From DASRAJ01 sp039920305 (GTDB lineage: Bacteria > Bacteroidota > Bacteroidia > Chitinophagales > UBA10324): a DNA stretch of 14,844 bases. The first letter of the stretch is position 1, and each line of letters begins with the position of its first letter. Shown here one piece after another: positions 9,401 through 14,844 of this stretch. The notes beneath the pieces were generated by a model that saw only the letters and a list, made by a program, of their open reading frames with translations, made no database searches and was not told the DNA's origin. Location: positions 1 through 14,844 of the forward strand of contig JBDSEA010000165.1 of NCBI GenBank assembly GCA_039920305.1. The letters are read 5' to 3'. Made by a program: the position numbers and the translations under genes.

Positions 9401-9623
9401 TGATGAGTTCCTTCCAAATCAGCAAAATCTTGCAACCATGGATATGAAAATCTATAACCGTTGGGGTCAGCTGGTTTTCTTTACCACAGACCCGCATGTG
9501 GGGTGGAATGGAACATACAACGGGGCTGAAGAGGAAATCGGAACCTATGTGTATCTGATTACTGCTACCTTCCTGGATGGAAATGCTGCGCAACAAACAG
9601 GGAATGTGACGCTTCTCAGGTAA
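6438..9623 (+). CDS. Large secreted multidomain protein with T9SS type B (CHU_C) sorting domain
   Basis: The product is 1061 residues. The signal peptide includes LRVLFFTLLMALMIPGAHAQ, with cleavage after AHAQ (about residue 29). Residues 35-230 look like a jelly-roll or MAM-like domain (YYEDFNGGTPGF, LRLYYSLDGGSSW, GFGVDDIIV). Next come two copies of a beta domain frequent in Bacteroidota cargo, with VQLSNSSGNF / AELSDASGNF and IPSNTPAGTCYEVRI / VPDGCGYMIRVSSTNP. A PKD-like domain lies at about 660-745, then an Ig-like one. Two SprB-like repeats lie at about 815-972 (PYQYEWN...VYITDANGC, PYIYEWS...VTITDSNGC). The CHU_C domain is residues 975-1061 (NAFTPNGDGVNDEF, IYNRWGQLVFF, GWNGTYNG, final NVTLLR). 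It is probably a T9SS-exported surface protein or adhesin. It stands alone on the plus strand, convergent with bshC. The ligand is unknown and no catalytic motif was seen. Confidence 0.9.
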   Translation: MLLHFTRCKLRVLFFTLLMALMIPGAHAQQSIQLYYEDFNGGTPGFTLNTPTSISSATGPNQWIINANYTGGGLYPDTPDETQTQGGTIAGAPYSNYLHIHDSNNSATCTNANYDPNSASDQMAIMNTSFCTLGLTDVTLTFFYIGEGDVNDNLRLYYSLDGGSSWIQTGQSAYYGQNLWKYEIVTDPAFNNQLDVRFGWRWVNGTGAATSIGFGVDDIIVVGTYDDINSPVTMSITSVSPNPVCQGGYLFISWELSAPLCEGTYDVQLSNSSGNFGSYTDLGVFVIGAQQTAGSIAVIIPSNTPAGTCYEVRITRVSPAPIISFTASVCFEVEVCPNVITTLQPVITYGPDTVCVQSKIDVPFYSTGVYNFNNQYVAELSDASGNFSTPTTIGTSLDANTYDPMYGSLPGTVSGIVPDVPDGCGYMIRVSSTNPVATGSPWGPFCLHHCDATTNNLEDISVCITDNVGVDTLISVDVNTWNNNTTYLPGNEFQVQVLSSMTYQILNTGSLGSVASQSSTTLTLSIPGLNQLIGILGAPGVGLYYMRLIATLPDPSWNNLGTLVHLTIGSPDSIPPTITPDDTIVCNSVISGITINPFDYNSQYQWYSPGFNNNQPFIWDYNPLLINWTGAPVGTYWFTVREFNYGCWGPWSDTIYIDVIGTPSSSIIGPVTACIGDTITYTTTFLAGTYYEWDGSLLNIVDTANNEITVAFDSAGTATLDIFALNECGSNSGTKTIIVHDAPDVVAPPDTNICPGTQLTLNAVTNGTAFIWSVNGQSIGITNPIYVAPGDTTLYVITVLNSFNCDKSDSTLVTVYPKVSGTVDSMDVSCFGAVDGSAVAISLSGVPPYQYEWNTVPPQTTAFITDLSAGFYMVYITDANGCMDTASTYINEPQSMVISITSTPESEWHANDATATVFISGGTEPYIYEWSTTPTQYLSTATNLAPGTYTVTITDSNGCKISDTVTIEEAQNIFAVPNAFTPNGDGVNDEFLPNQQNLATMDMKIYNRWGQLVFFTTDPHVGWNGTYNGAEEEIGTYVYLITATFLDGNAAQQTGNVTLLR

Positions 9624-9671
9624 ACTTTGTCCGTTACTGATATAATATGAATATGCAGGAAGGAGGTATGC

Positions 9672-9689
9672 AGCCAAGCATTGGTTTAA
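9672..9689. terminator. Weak hairpin between convergent genes
   Basis: AGCCAA (9672-9677), loop GCA, then TTGGTT (9681-9686) forms a six-pair stem with one G-U pair, followed by a short TTTAAT. It sits in the 72-base gap between the convergent ends of the cargo gene and bshC, where a terminator is expected. The stem is weak. Confidence 0.25.
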
Positions 9690-9695
9690 TATCCA

Positions 9696-11294
9696 TCACT
9701 CTTCTATCAGCACTGTAAATTTCTGCTCGAATGGATCGAGGTTTAATTTCAGTTCGTCAATAAAATTCTTTCCGTGCTTTGAGTAGAGCATCATGAAATT
9801 ATCATAGCGCTCCTGTAATTTATTTTCTGGAAAAAGCTTTTCCCGCATGATGCGGATCTGGTTTACTGATGTTTCATCTTTCCTCTTTGCAGCTTTCAGC
9901 AGCCGGTCCTCGAGCTGCTCCAGAGTTTTTACTACGCGTATTTTTTCAGACTCAAAAGATCCTTTCAGAGACTGGTCAATCAGCATCGTTCGCTGAACTG
10001 CATCATCGAATGCTGAGACAACCCTTCTGATTTCTTCCTTTAGTGAAAACTGGTTACCGGTTTCTTTTTCAATAAAGTGATTGATGAGGTCATGGGTGCT
10101 GTGAAATAGTTCCTCTGGCTTGATATTCAGTTTTTCCATCCGCATCGAATAAGCCTGGTCAATCCAGAGGACTGAATTGCGCAGCATCACAATGGGGAGG
10201 GGTTTTTTCAGTTCATCAAACATTATTTTCAGCTGCAGCCAGTAAGTTACTTCTGCGCCGCCGCCCACCACCACCACATCCGGAAGAACAGTTTCCTGGT
10301 ATACAGGGCGAAGCGCCACATTGGGGGAAAATTTTTCGGGTGAAGAGTGAATCAGCTTCTCTATTTCTTCCTGCGAAAATGAAACAGAAGTATTCAATAC
10401 CATGAACTGATTTCCATCTTTTACAATCCTTTCCCGTATTCCCTCATCGAGGTAGAAAAGATTGATCTCCCTTGGTGTGATCTGCGGCTCATAATGAATA
10501 GCGAACTTTTCATTGCTCCTCGTCAGACTGTGAAATGAAAATTGCTCCCGGATCTCTTTTTCCAAAACTGGAATGAAAAGTTTTTTGAGTTCTGCATCAT
10601 CACCGTCAACTATCACCAGTCCATCTTCTTCGAAAAAATGATAAAGGAATTTTCTCGTTGCTGTCCCGATGGTTTTTTCTCTCACGTATGCATCATCGAG
10701 TGCCTCTGATAATTCTTTTGCAGCAGGCGAATCACCTAACTTCTCTTTTATCTCATTTACCCATGGCCGGAGCGAGGACGGACTCATTCTGCCGAAGGCA
10801 CCCTGCTGCGCAGTATTCCATACAAAATTTTTCCCGAAAAGATGAATGTTGTTCAGCTCCTCCTTATCATGATCCTCGCTTCCCATCCAGAATACGGGAA
10901 CAAAGTGATGCTGCGGATATTCAGCATTTAATTTTTCTGCCATCACGATTACGCTCACCGTTTTATAGATCACATAGAGCGGACCTAAGAACAGGCTGGG
11001 CTGATGTGCAGTTGTAACTGTGAACGTGTGCGGGAAGCGCAGTGATTCAATATTGCTGCGTACCGCCGGTAGATTTTTTTCAGAAAAAAGTTTAGCATGC
11101 TGTTTTAGTAAAGCACTGCATACCACTTCACGATCAGGCTGATCTGATTTTTTTTGCTCAATAATTTCCGGGATGGAAGAGATCTGCGGGGGAAGATTAT
11201 AAAATGATTCAAGCTCAGCCGCACCCTTGAGGTAATCAATTATCACCTTACTGAAATATCCGGTTTGCTCGTATGGAAGAAATGCTTTCTTCAT
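9696..11294 (-). CDS. bshC: Bacillithiol biosynthesis cysteine-adding enzyme BshC
   Basis: The product is 532 residues, a usual length for BshC. This cytoplasmic enzyme joins L-cysteine to glucosaminyl-malate, the last step of bacillithiol synthesis after BshA and BshB. Recognisable blocks are FLPYEQTGYFSKVIIDYLKG at the N-terminus, the nucleotide-binding-like TAHQPSLFLGPLYVIYK (95-111) and VPVFWMGSEDHDKEE (132-146). RPVYQETVLPDVVVVGGGAE then leads to a C-terminal coiled-coil region from about residue 444 (EKIRVVKTLEQLEDRLLKAAK). The end, LDPFEQKFTVLIEE, also looks typical. The ATG at 11294 (MKKAFLPYEQ) is chosen because homology begins immediately after it. htpG lies upstream on the same strand, but the 298-base gap suggests separate transcription. 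bshA and bshB are not in the window. Confidence 0.92.
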   Translation of the reverse strand: MKKAFLPYEQTGYFSKVIIDYLKGAAELESFYNLPPQISSIPEIIEQKKSDQPDREVVCSALLKQHAKLFSEKNLPAVRSNIESLRFPHTFTVTTAHQPSLFLGPLYVIYKTVSVIVMAEKLNAEYPQHHFVPVFWMGSEDHDKEELNNIHLFGKNFVWNTAQQGAFGRMSPSSLRPWVNEIKEKLGDSPAAKELSEALDDAYVREKTIGTATRKFLYHFFEEDGLVIVDGDDAELKKLFIPVLEKEIREQFSFHSLTRSNEKFAIHYEPQITPREINLFYLDEGIRERIVKDGNQFMVLNTSVSFSQEEIEKLIHSSPEKFSPNVALRPVYQETVLPDVVVVGGGAEVTYWLQLKIMFDELKKPLPIVMLRNSVLWIDQAYSMRMEKLNIKPEELFHSTHDLINHFIEKETGNQFSLKEEIRRVVSAFDDAVQRTMLIDQSLKGSFESEKIRVVKTLEQLEDRLLKAAKRKDETSVNQIRIMREKLFPENKLQERYDNFMMLYSKHGKNFIDELKLNLDPFEQKFTVLIEE

Positions 11295-11298
11295 GGCT

Positions 11299-11306
11299 CA
11301 AACATA
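11299..11306 (-). promoter_or_regulatory. Candidate -7 box just before bshC
   Basis: The minus strand reads TATGTTTG, an exact TAnnTTTG, ending four bases before the bshC ATG. Transcription would then begin at or next to the start codon, giving a leaderless message. No clear TTG box lies 17-23 bases upstream, so chance is possible. Confidence 0.3.
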
Positions 11307-11352
11307 GAGAAATAGCTTTGGAGTTCAGGCCTGGAACGGGAATGACAATGTA

Positions 11353-11482
11353 CACTATCCTTCTTGTTTTACTTGACTTTAATAAATCCGCCTTATATAA
11401 TTTTTTCCTTCGGTTGGTTGTAAAATACATCCGGGAAGGCAGAAGTATTGGGTGGTGCTTTGCCTGAAATATAAGGATAGTG
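11353..11482. repeat. 10-bp inverted repeat pair in the bshC-htpG gap
   Basis: CACTATCCTT at 11353-11362 and its exact reverse complement AAGGATAGTG at 11473-11482 are 110 bases apart. The pair could be two operator half-sites or a long-range stem, or coincidence. Confidence 0.3.
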
Positions 11483-11592
11483 ACTTTTGAACCCTTGAAT
11501 TCTATGACAGACCAAGGGATTCGATTATAGTTTAGAGATTCAACAGTTTGGGATGATCCGGAAGCCTTTCCACTAAATAATTTTTTTGCACT

Positions 11593-13401
11593 TCACTTAA
11601 TCATTTCCAGGCTCCTCCGCACAAATTCGGTCAGCGCCTCGCCCTTCAACAGATTCTGTGAGATCATGGCGAGGTCAATGGCCTGCCGGATGAGCTGATG
11701 TTGCCTCGTTGTATCTGGCTCAACCAGGCTGCGGGATATAACCGGATGACTGGTGTTGACGATAAGATCGAACTGTTCTTTCATGTCACCAAATTGTGGC
11801 ATTCCTCCAAGCGCACTCATTTCCTTCATGCGCCGCATAAACTCATTCCGGGTAATTATTACCGGGGCATCCTTCTCACTAAGCGTTTCAAACTTGATGC
11901 TGAATTTTTCCTTATCGCTGCCTGCCTCGATGATCTTCTTAAGTGCTTCTTCCTGCTCCTTCGAGAGCCTGGAAGGCACCGAGTCACCTTTGTCAATCAG
12001 CTTGTCAATGGTTTCCGCGTCTACCCGGGTAAATTGTATCTTTTCCCGTTTGTGTTCGAGAAAGCCAATGAAATGAGAATCCACCGGCGCATCCATCAAT
12101 AAAATTTCGTAGCCGCGATCCTTCGCAGCAGCAATAAATGAATGCTGATCAGTGGCATCACTGCTGTAAACAAAAACCAGCTTTTCATTTTTATCGGTCT
12201 GCAGCGGTTTTATTTTCTCCGTGAATTCGTCAATGGTGAAGTATTTTCCGTCAGTGGTTTTCAGCAGGCAGAATTTTAATGCACGCTCATAAAACTTTTC
12301 ATCGCTCATCATCCCGTATTGAATAAAGATGCGGATGTCATCCCATTTCTGCTCGTATGCAGTGCGGTCTTCTTTAAAAAGCTCTTCCAGCCTGTCGGCT
12401 ACCTTCTTCGAGATGTGGGCGCTGATCTTTTTTACGTTTGGATCATTCTGTAAATAGCTGCGCGAAACATTCAGCGGAATATCAGGCGAGTCAATCACGC
12501 CCTTGAGCAGCATGAGGAACTCAGGAACGATATTCTCCACCTGGTCGGTCACAAAAACCTGGTTGCTGTAAAGCTGGATGCGGTCTTTCTCAAGTTGAAA
12601 GTTGCGCTTGAATTTCGGAAAGTAGAGGATGCCTGTCAGCGTGAACGGATAATCCACATTCAGGTGAATATGAAACAACGGATCATCAGCAAAAGGGTAA
12701 AGCTCACGGTAGAAATGGGTGTAATCACTTTCCCCGAGCATCGCCGGTTTTTTCGTCCAGGCAGGCTGCGTATTGTTGATCGTTTCTTTATCAAACCTGA
12801 TTGGAACCGGAAGAAATTTGCAGTACTTTTTAAGTAATGCCTTGATTCGGGCTTCTTCCAGAAACTCCACAGAGTCATCAGCAATGTGGAGGACCACGTC
12901 AGTTCCCCGTTCGGGTTTTTCTGTTTCCTCCATCGTGTATTCCGGGCTGCCATCGCATATCCAGTGAACCCCTTGAGTATCTTCACGGAACGACTTTGAA
13001 AAAATTTCTACCTCTGAGGAAACCATGAATGCCGAAAAGAATCCCATTCCGAAATGCCCGATGAGTTGTGCATCAGCCTTGTCTTTGTACTTTGTTACGA
13101 ATTCTTCCGCTCCCGAAAATGCAATCTGGGTGATGAATTTCTCCACTTCTTCCGCCGTCATTCCCACACCACGATCCCGAACGGTGAGTGTCTTCTTTTC
13201 CTTATCAATCATCACCTCGATGTTCACTTCGCTGAGATCACCTTTAAATTCACCAAGAGAAGCCAGTGTTTTCAGCTTCAGGGTCGCATCTACTGCATTA
13301 GAGACGAGCTCCCGGAGAAAAATTTCATGATCACTGTAAAGAAATTTTTTAATGATTGGAAATATATTTTCCGTATGAACCTGGATGTTTCCTGTTGCCA
13401 T
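11593..13401 (-). CDS. htpG: Molecular chaperone HtpG (Hsp90 family)
   Basis: The product is 602 residues, slightly shorter than E. coli HtpG (624). This cytoplasmic ATP-driven dimeric chaperone has three parts. The N-terminal GHKL ATPase shows FLRELVSNAVDA (catalytic Glu31, Asn35, Asp38), VRDRGVGM (Asp76, Gly78, Gly80), GHFGMGFFSAFMV (115-127) and RGTDVVLHI (166). The middle domain holds SPDIPLNVSRSYLQ with the gamma-phosphate-sensing Arg near 313. The C-terminal dimerisation region contains the helical HQLIRQAIDLAMISQ. The start at 13401 (MATGNIQVHTENIFP) fits the family. Differences from E. coli, such as NAVDA for NASDA and FSGAEEF in the ATP lid, are, as far as I recall, usual in Bacteroidota. 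It lies divergent from the sigma factor gene; I see no CIRCE-like heat-shock operator before it. Confidence 0.96.
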   Translation of the reverse strand: MATGNIQVHTENIFPIIKKFLYSDHEIFLRELVSNAVDATLKLKTLASLGEFKGDLSEVNIEVMIDKEKKTLTVRDRGVGMTAEEVEKFITQIAFSGAEEFVTKYKDKADAQLIGHFGMGFFSAFMVSSEVEIFSKSFREDTQGVHWICDGSPEYTMEETEKPERGTDVVLHIADDSVEFLEEARIKALLKKYCKFLPVPIRFDKETINNTQPAWTKKPAMLGESDYTHFYRELYPFADDPLFHIHLNVDYPFTLTGILYFPKFKRNFQLEKDRIQLYSNQVFVTDQVENIVPEFLMLLKGVIDSPDIPLNVSRSYLQNDPNVKKISAHISKKVADRLEELFKEDRTAYEQKWDDIRIFIQYGMMSDEKFYERALKFCLLKTTDGKYFTIDEFTEKIKPLQTDKNEKLVFVYSSDATDQHSFIAAAKDRGYEILLMDAPVDSHFIGFLEHKREKIQFTRVDAETIDKLIDKGDSVPSRLSKEQEEALKKIIEAGSDKEKFSIKFETLSEKDAPVIITRNEFMRRMKEMSALGGMPQFGDMKEQFDLIVNTSHPVISRSLVEPDTTRQHQLIRQAIDLAMISQNLLKGEALTEFVRRSLEMIK

Positions 13402-13568
13402 AGTAAAAATTTTGGGACGCGAATTTAATCCAGCAATAAACAGAATCCGCTATCCAATTTAAAATGCAGGAATGATTCTCTTAACCTGAGCCTGATAACT
13501 CATCCTTTATCTTCACCTAAAATATTTCTATCTCCCTGTCGTCTTACTTCTCAACACCATTGAAGCAA
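13402..13568. other. Divergent intergenic region between htpG and the sigma factor gene
   Basis: This 167-base region must hold promoters for both htpG and the ECF operon. The minus strand has TAAATTCG, one mismatch from TAnnTTTG, near htpG but without a well-spaced TTG box. No good match was found on the plus strand, which would fit an operon read by an alternative sigma factor. Confidence 0.35.
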
Positions 13569-14159
13569 ATGACACTCAATTTAGCAATGACCGCACAGCA
13601 GAACGAAGAAATCAGGCAAACGGTCCACACAGAGCGCAAACGGCTGCTCGATTTCATTCGCAGGCGCGTGCCTTCTGAAGAAGATGCTGAGGACATTCTG
13701 CAGGATGTTTTCTACCAGTTTACCAATGCGTATCGCTCTATGGAGCCGATCGAGAAAGTCACCTCATGGCTTTTTACGGTGGCGCGTAATCGCATCACCG
13801 ATTTTTTCCGCAAGAAAAAAGCGGATTCATTCTCATCCCTTCTTAAGCCTTATTCGGGTGCAGATGGGGGTGATGATGATAATTATTTTCTGAAAGAGAT
13901 TATGCAGCAGTCGAGTGATTCTCCTGAAGGGCAGTACGTGCGTTCCCTGGTATGGGACACTTTGAAAGTTGCACTCGAAGAGCTTCCTGAGGAACAGCGT
14001 GAAATTTTTACCCTGCATGAACTGGAAGGAGTGAGTTTTAAAGAAATGAGCGTGCAAATGAAGCTTCCGCTCAATACCCTGCTTTCACGAAAGCGCTATG
14101 CGGTTCTGCATTTGCGCAAGCGGCTTCAATCATTGTATCATGAATTAATCAACCTTTAA
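13569..14159 (+). CDS. ECF-type RNA polymerase sigma factor
   Basis: The product is 196 residues from the ATG at 13569; a TTG at 13560 would add three residues, and a later ATG at 13587 is also possible. Sigma region 2 spans residues 24-84, with RRRVPSEEDAEDILQDVFYQF (the D-x-x-Q-x-V-F core-binding helix) and VTSWLFTVARNRITDFFRKKK (the -10 recognition helix). An acidic linker (GADGGDDDN, 97-105) joins it to region 4 at 132-186, with LPEEQREIFTLHELEGVSFKEMS and a helix-turn-helix ending SRKRYAVLHLRKRL. Region 3 is absent, as in ECF factors. It probably directs transcription of a stress or envelope regulon. It is followed after 13 bases by a small membrane protein gene, a candidate regulator or target. 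No classical anti-sigma domain is present nearby. Confidence 0.92.
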   Translation: MTLNLAMTAQQNEEIRQTVHTERKRLLDFIRRRVPSEEDAEDILQDVFYQFTNAYRSMEPIEKVTSWLFTVARNRITDFFRKKKADSFSSLLKPYSGADGGDDDNYFLKEIMQQSSDSPEGQYVRSLVWDTLKVALEELPEEQREIFTLHELEGVSFKEMSVQMKLPLNTLLSRKRYAVLHLRKRLQSLYHELINL

Positions 14160-14173
14160 TAAAAATTTTATTA
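14157..14173. repeat. 17-bp AT-only palindrome filling the intercistronic gap
   Basis: TAATAAAA (14157-14164), a central A, then TTTTATTA (14166-14173) is a perfect inverted repeat. It starts at the TAA of the sigma factor gene and ends on the A of the next ATG. All pairs are A-T, so an RNA hairpin would be weak. It may simply be an AT-rich leader. Confidence 0.5.
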
Positions 14174-14550
14174 TGAGAACATTCTGGATCAGTAAAGGAA
14201 TTAAGATACTGCTAATCGTTATTCTTGCAGGTGCGTTGATGAGCTTCGCGGTGATGATGCTGTGGAACTGGCTGATGCCGGTTGTGTTTAATGCGCGGGT
14301 AATCAGCTTCTGGGAAGCACTCGGCATTCTGGCGCTCACTAAGCTGCTCTTTGGTTTCAACCGCGGATGGGGCGGAAAACATTGGGGGCATGGTCATTAC
14401 TACGGGAAAGAGAAGATGGAAGAGCGGCTGAAGAATATGTCACCCGAAGAGCGTGAGAGCTTCAGGAATGAATGGAAACAGCGTTGCGGAATGTGGAAGC
14501 ATGGAAACTGGTATGGGGAAAAGAAGCAGGAAGCAGAAATCAAGGAATGA
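14173..14550 (+). CDS. Small two-helix membrane protein with His/Gly-rich linker, paired with the sigma factor
   Basis: The product is 125 residues. Two membrane helices are predicted at about 8-36 (ILLIVILAGALMSFAVMMLW) and 43-62 (ISFWEALGILALTKLLFGF). A His/Gly/Trp-rich segment follows (GWGGKHWGHGHYYG, 65-78), then a charged helical tail with MSPEERESFRNEWKQRCG (89-106). From memory, similar proteins occur next to ECF sigma genes in other Bacteroidota, usually as hypothetical proteins. The short gap and shared strand indicate an operon with the sigma factor. The SPEERE-F-W-RC tail recalls the helical LTxxQ-like repeats of Spy/CpxP-type metal or misfolding sensors, but too weakly to assign the family. 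It could sense a signal at the membrane or bind the sigma factor; both are inference. Confidence 0.85.
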   Translation: MRTFWISKGIKILLIVILAGALMSFAVMMLWNWLMPVVFNARVISFWEALGILALTKLLFGFNRGWGGKHWGHGHYYGKEKMEERLKNMSPEERESFRNEWKQRCGMWKHGNWYGEKKQEAEIKE

Positions 14551-14570
14551 TCTTCATGAGGGTATGAGAA

Positions 14571-14603
14571 AGAAAAGCGGATTTTAAGCCGCTTTCTTTT
14601 TTT
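14571..14603. terminator. Hairpin terminator shared by convergent genes
   Basis: AAGCGG (14575-14580), an 8-nt loop, then CCGCTT (14589-14594) forms a GC-rich stem, and TTCTTTTTTTC follows on the plus strand. On the minus strand the same hairpin is followed by a TTTTCTTTC tract. It would end the sigma-factor operon and could also act for the minus-strand gene, whose TAA lies in the loop. Confidence 0.6.
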
Positions 14604-14844
14604 CACGCGCTTTCTTTTTGGCCCGCAGATTCAGAAACTCAACGAGAAAGGAGAAAGCCATTGCAAAGTAGAGGTACTTTTTATCCAGGTGGTGGTGCAA
14701 TCCGTCTGCTACAAGTAAAAACCCTATCATTAGCAGAAAGGAAAGCGCAAGCATTTTCATGGTCGGGTGCCGGTGAATAAAACCTGAAACTGCCTCCGAA
14801 AAGACCAGCATGAAGATCATGGAAAGGATGACCGCTGCCATCAT
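14584..14844 (-). CDS. TerC-family integral membrane protein, C-terminal part (5' end beyond the window)
   Basis: Eighty-six codons are visible, reading from the window edge to TAA at 14586-14584. The first visible codon happens to be ATG, but it is probably internal: TerC-type proteins are usually over 200 residues and this matches only their C-terminal part. The signature is SGFIHRHPTMKMLALSFLLM, then IGFLLVADGLHHHLDKKYLY and FAMAFSFLVEFLNL, as in YgdQ/YoaE-like TerC proteins (HPTxKxLALSFL, GxxLxADGxxxHxxKxYxYxAMxFSxxVExLN). Three membrane helices are visible, then a very basic tail (RAKKKAREKKKAA). Family members are linked to metal export (Mn, tellurite); the substrate here is not known. 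It is convergent with the sigma-factor operon. Confidence 0.88.
   Translation of the reverse strand: MMAAVILSMIFMLVFSEAVSGFIHRHPTMKMLALSFLLMIGFLLVADGLHHHLDKKYLYFAMAFSFLVEFLNLRAKKKAREKKKAA

Larger units (their letters stand above)
11295..11592. other. Intergenic region between htpG and bshC
   Basis: This 298-base gap holds short open frames on both strands (11248-11430 minus, 11273-11467 plus) that look random. It contains the candidate bshC promoter box and a 10-bp inverted repeat, listed separately. I found no convincing terminator after htpG; GGAA-AGGC-TTCC on the minus strand is only a four-pair stem. Confidence 0.5.

Noticed and set aside
9195..9677. 160-codon minus-strand open frame
   Set aside because: It is antisense to the SprB-like and CHU_C region of the 1061-residue cargo gene and has no family features.
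11248..11467. Short open frames on both strands between bshC and htpG
   Set aside because: Both overlap the start of bshC, the minus frame opens without a convincing initiation site, and composition looks random.

Overview
The window looks like chromosomal DNA from a Bacteroidota bacterium, probably an environmental gliding-type lineage such as Chitinophagales or Sphingobacteriales. The main evidence is four large secreted proteins that carry Por/type IX secretion system (T9SS) C-terminal sorting domains: two type A (YPNP/APNP-type start) and two type B (CHU_C type with AFTPNxDGVND). A BshC-type bacillithiol enzyme, a Bacteroidota-style HtpG, poor Shine-Dalgarno sequences and TAnnTTTG-like promoter boxes agree with this. 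By eye, most of the window is about 45-50% GC, while the gene at the left edge is near 36%.

Left part (1-9623), secreted and surface proteins. A partial type A T9SS cargo gene (minus) runs off the left edge. A small three-helix membrane protein of the CBU_0592 type follows, then a 774-residue type B cargo with SprB-like repeats. Next is a type A cargo with seven exactly 58-residue propeller-like repeats, a MopE-like Asp-rich motif and three Ig-like domains. Across a divergent promoter region, a 1061-residue type B cargo lies on the plus strand. These look like adhesins or surface filaments; no T9SS machinery gene is present.

Right part (9696-14844), housekeeping and regulation. bshC (bacillithiol synthesis, last step) and htpG (Hsp90) are on the minus strand with a 298-base gap between them. 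Divergent from htpG is a two-gene unit encoding an ECF-type sigma factor and a small two-helix membrane protein with a His/Gly-rich linker. It ends in a hairpin terminator shared with the convergent end of a TerC-family membrane protein gene that runs off the right edge.

The most notable observation is an in-frame TAA at 3832-3834 inside the C-terminal sorting domain of the propeller protein. The same frame continues for 26 more sense codons with a normal-looking end of a type A sorting domain and a second TAA at 3751-3753. Either this cargo has lost its secretion signal by a nonsense mutation, the base is a sequencing error, or the stop is read through. I see no phage, transposon, CRISPR, tRNA or rRNA, and no clear defence or otherwise unprecedented system.
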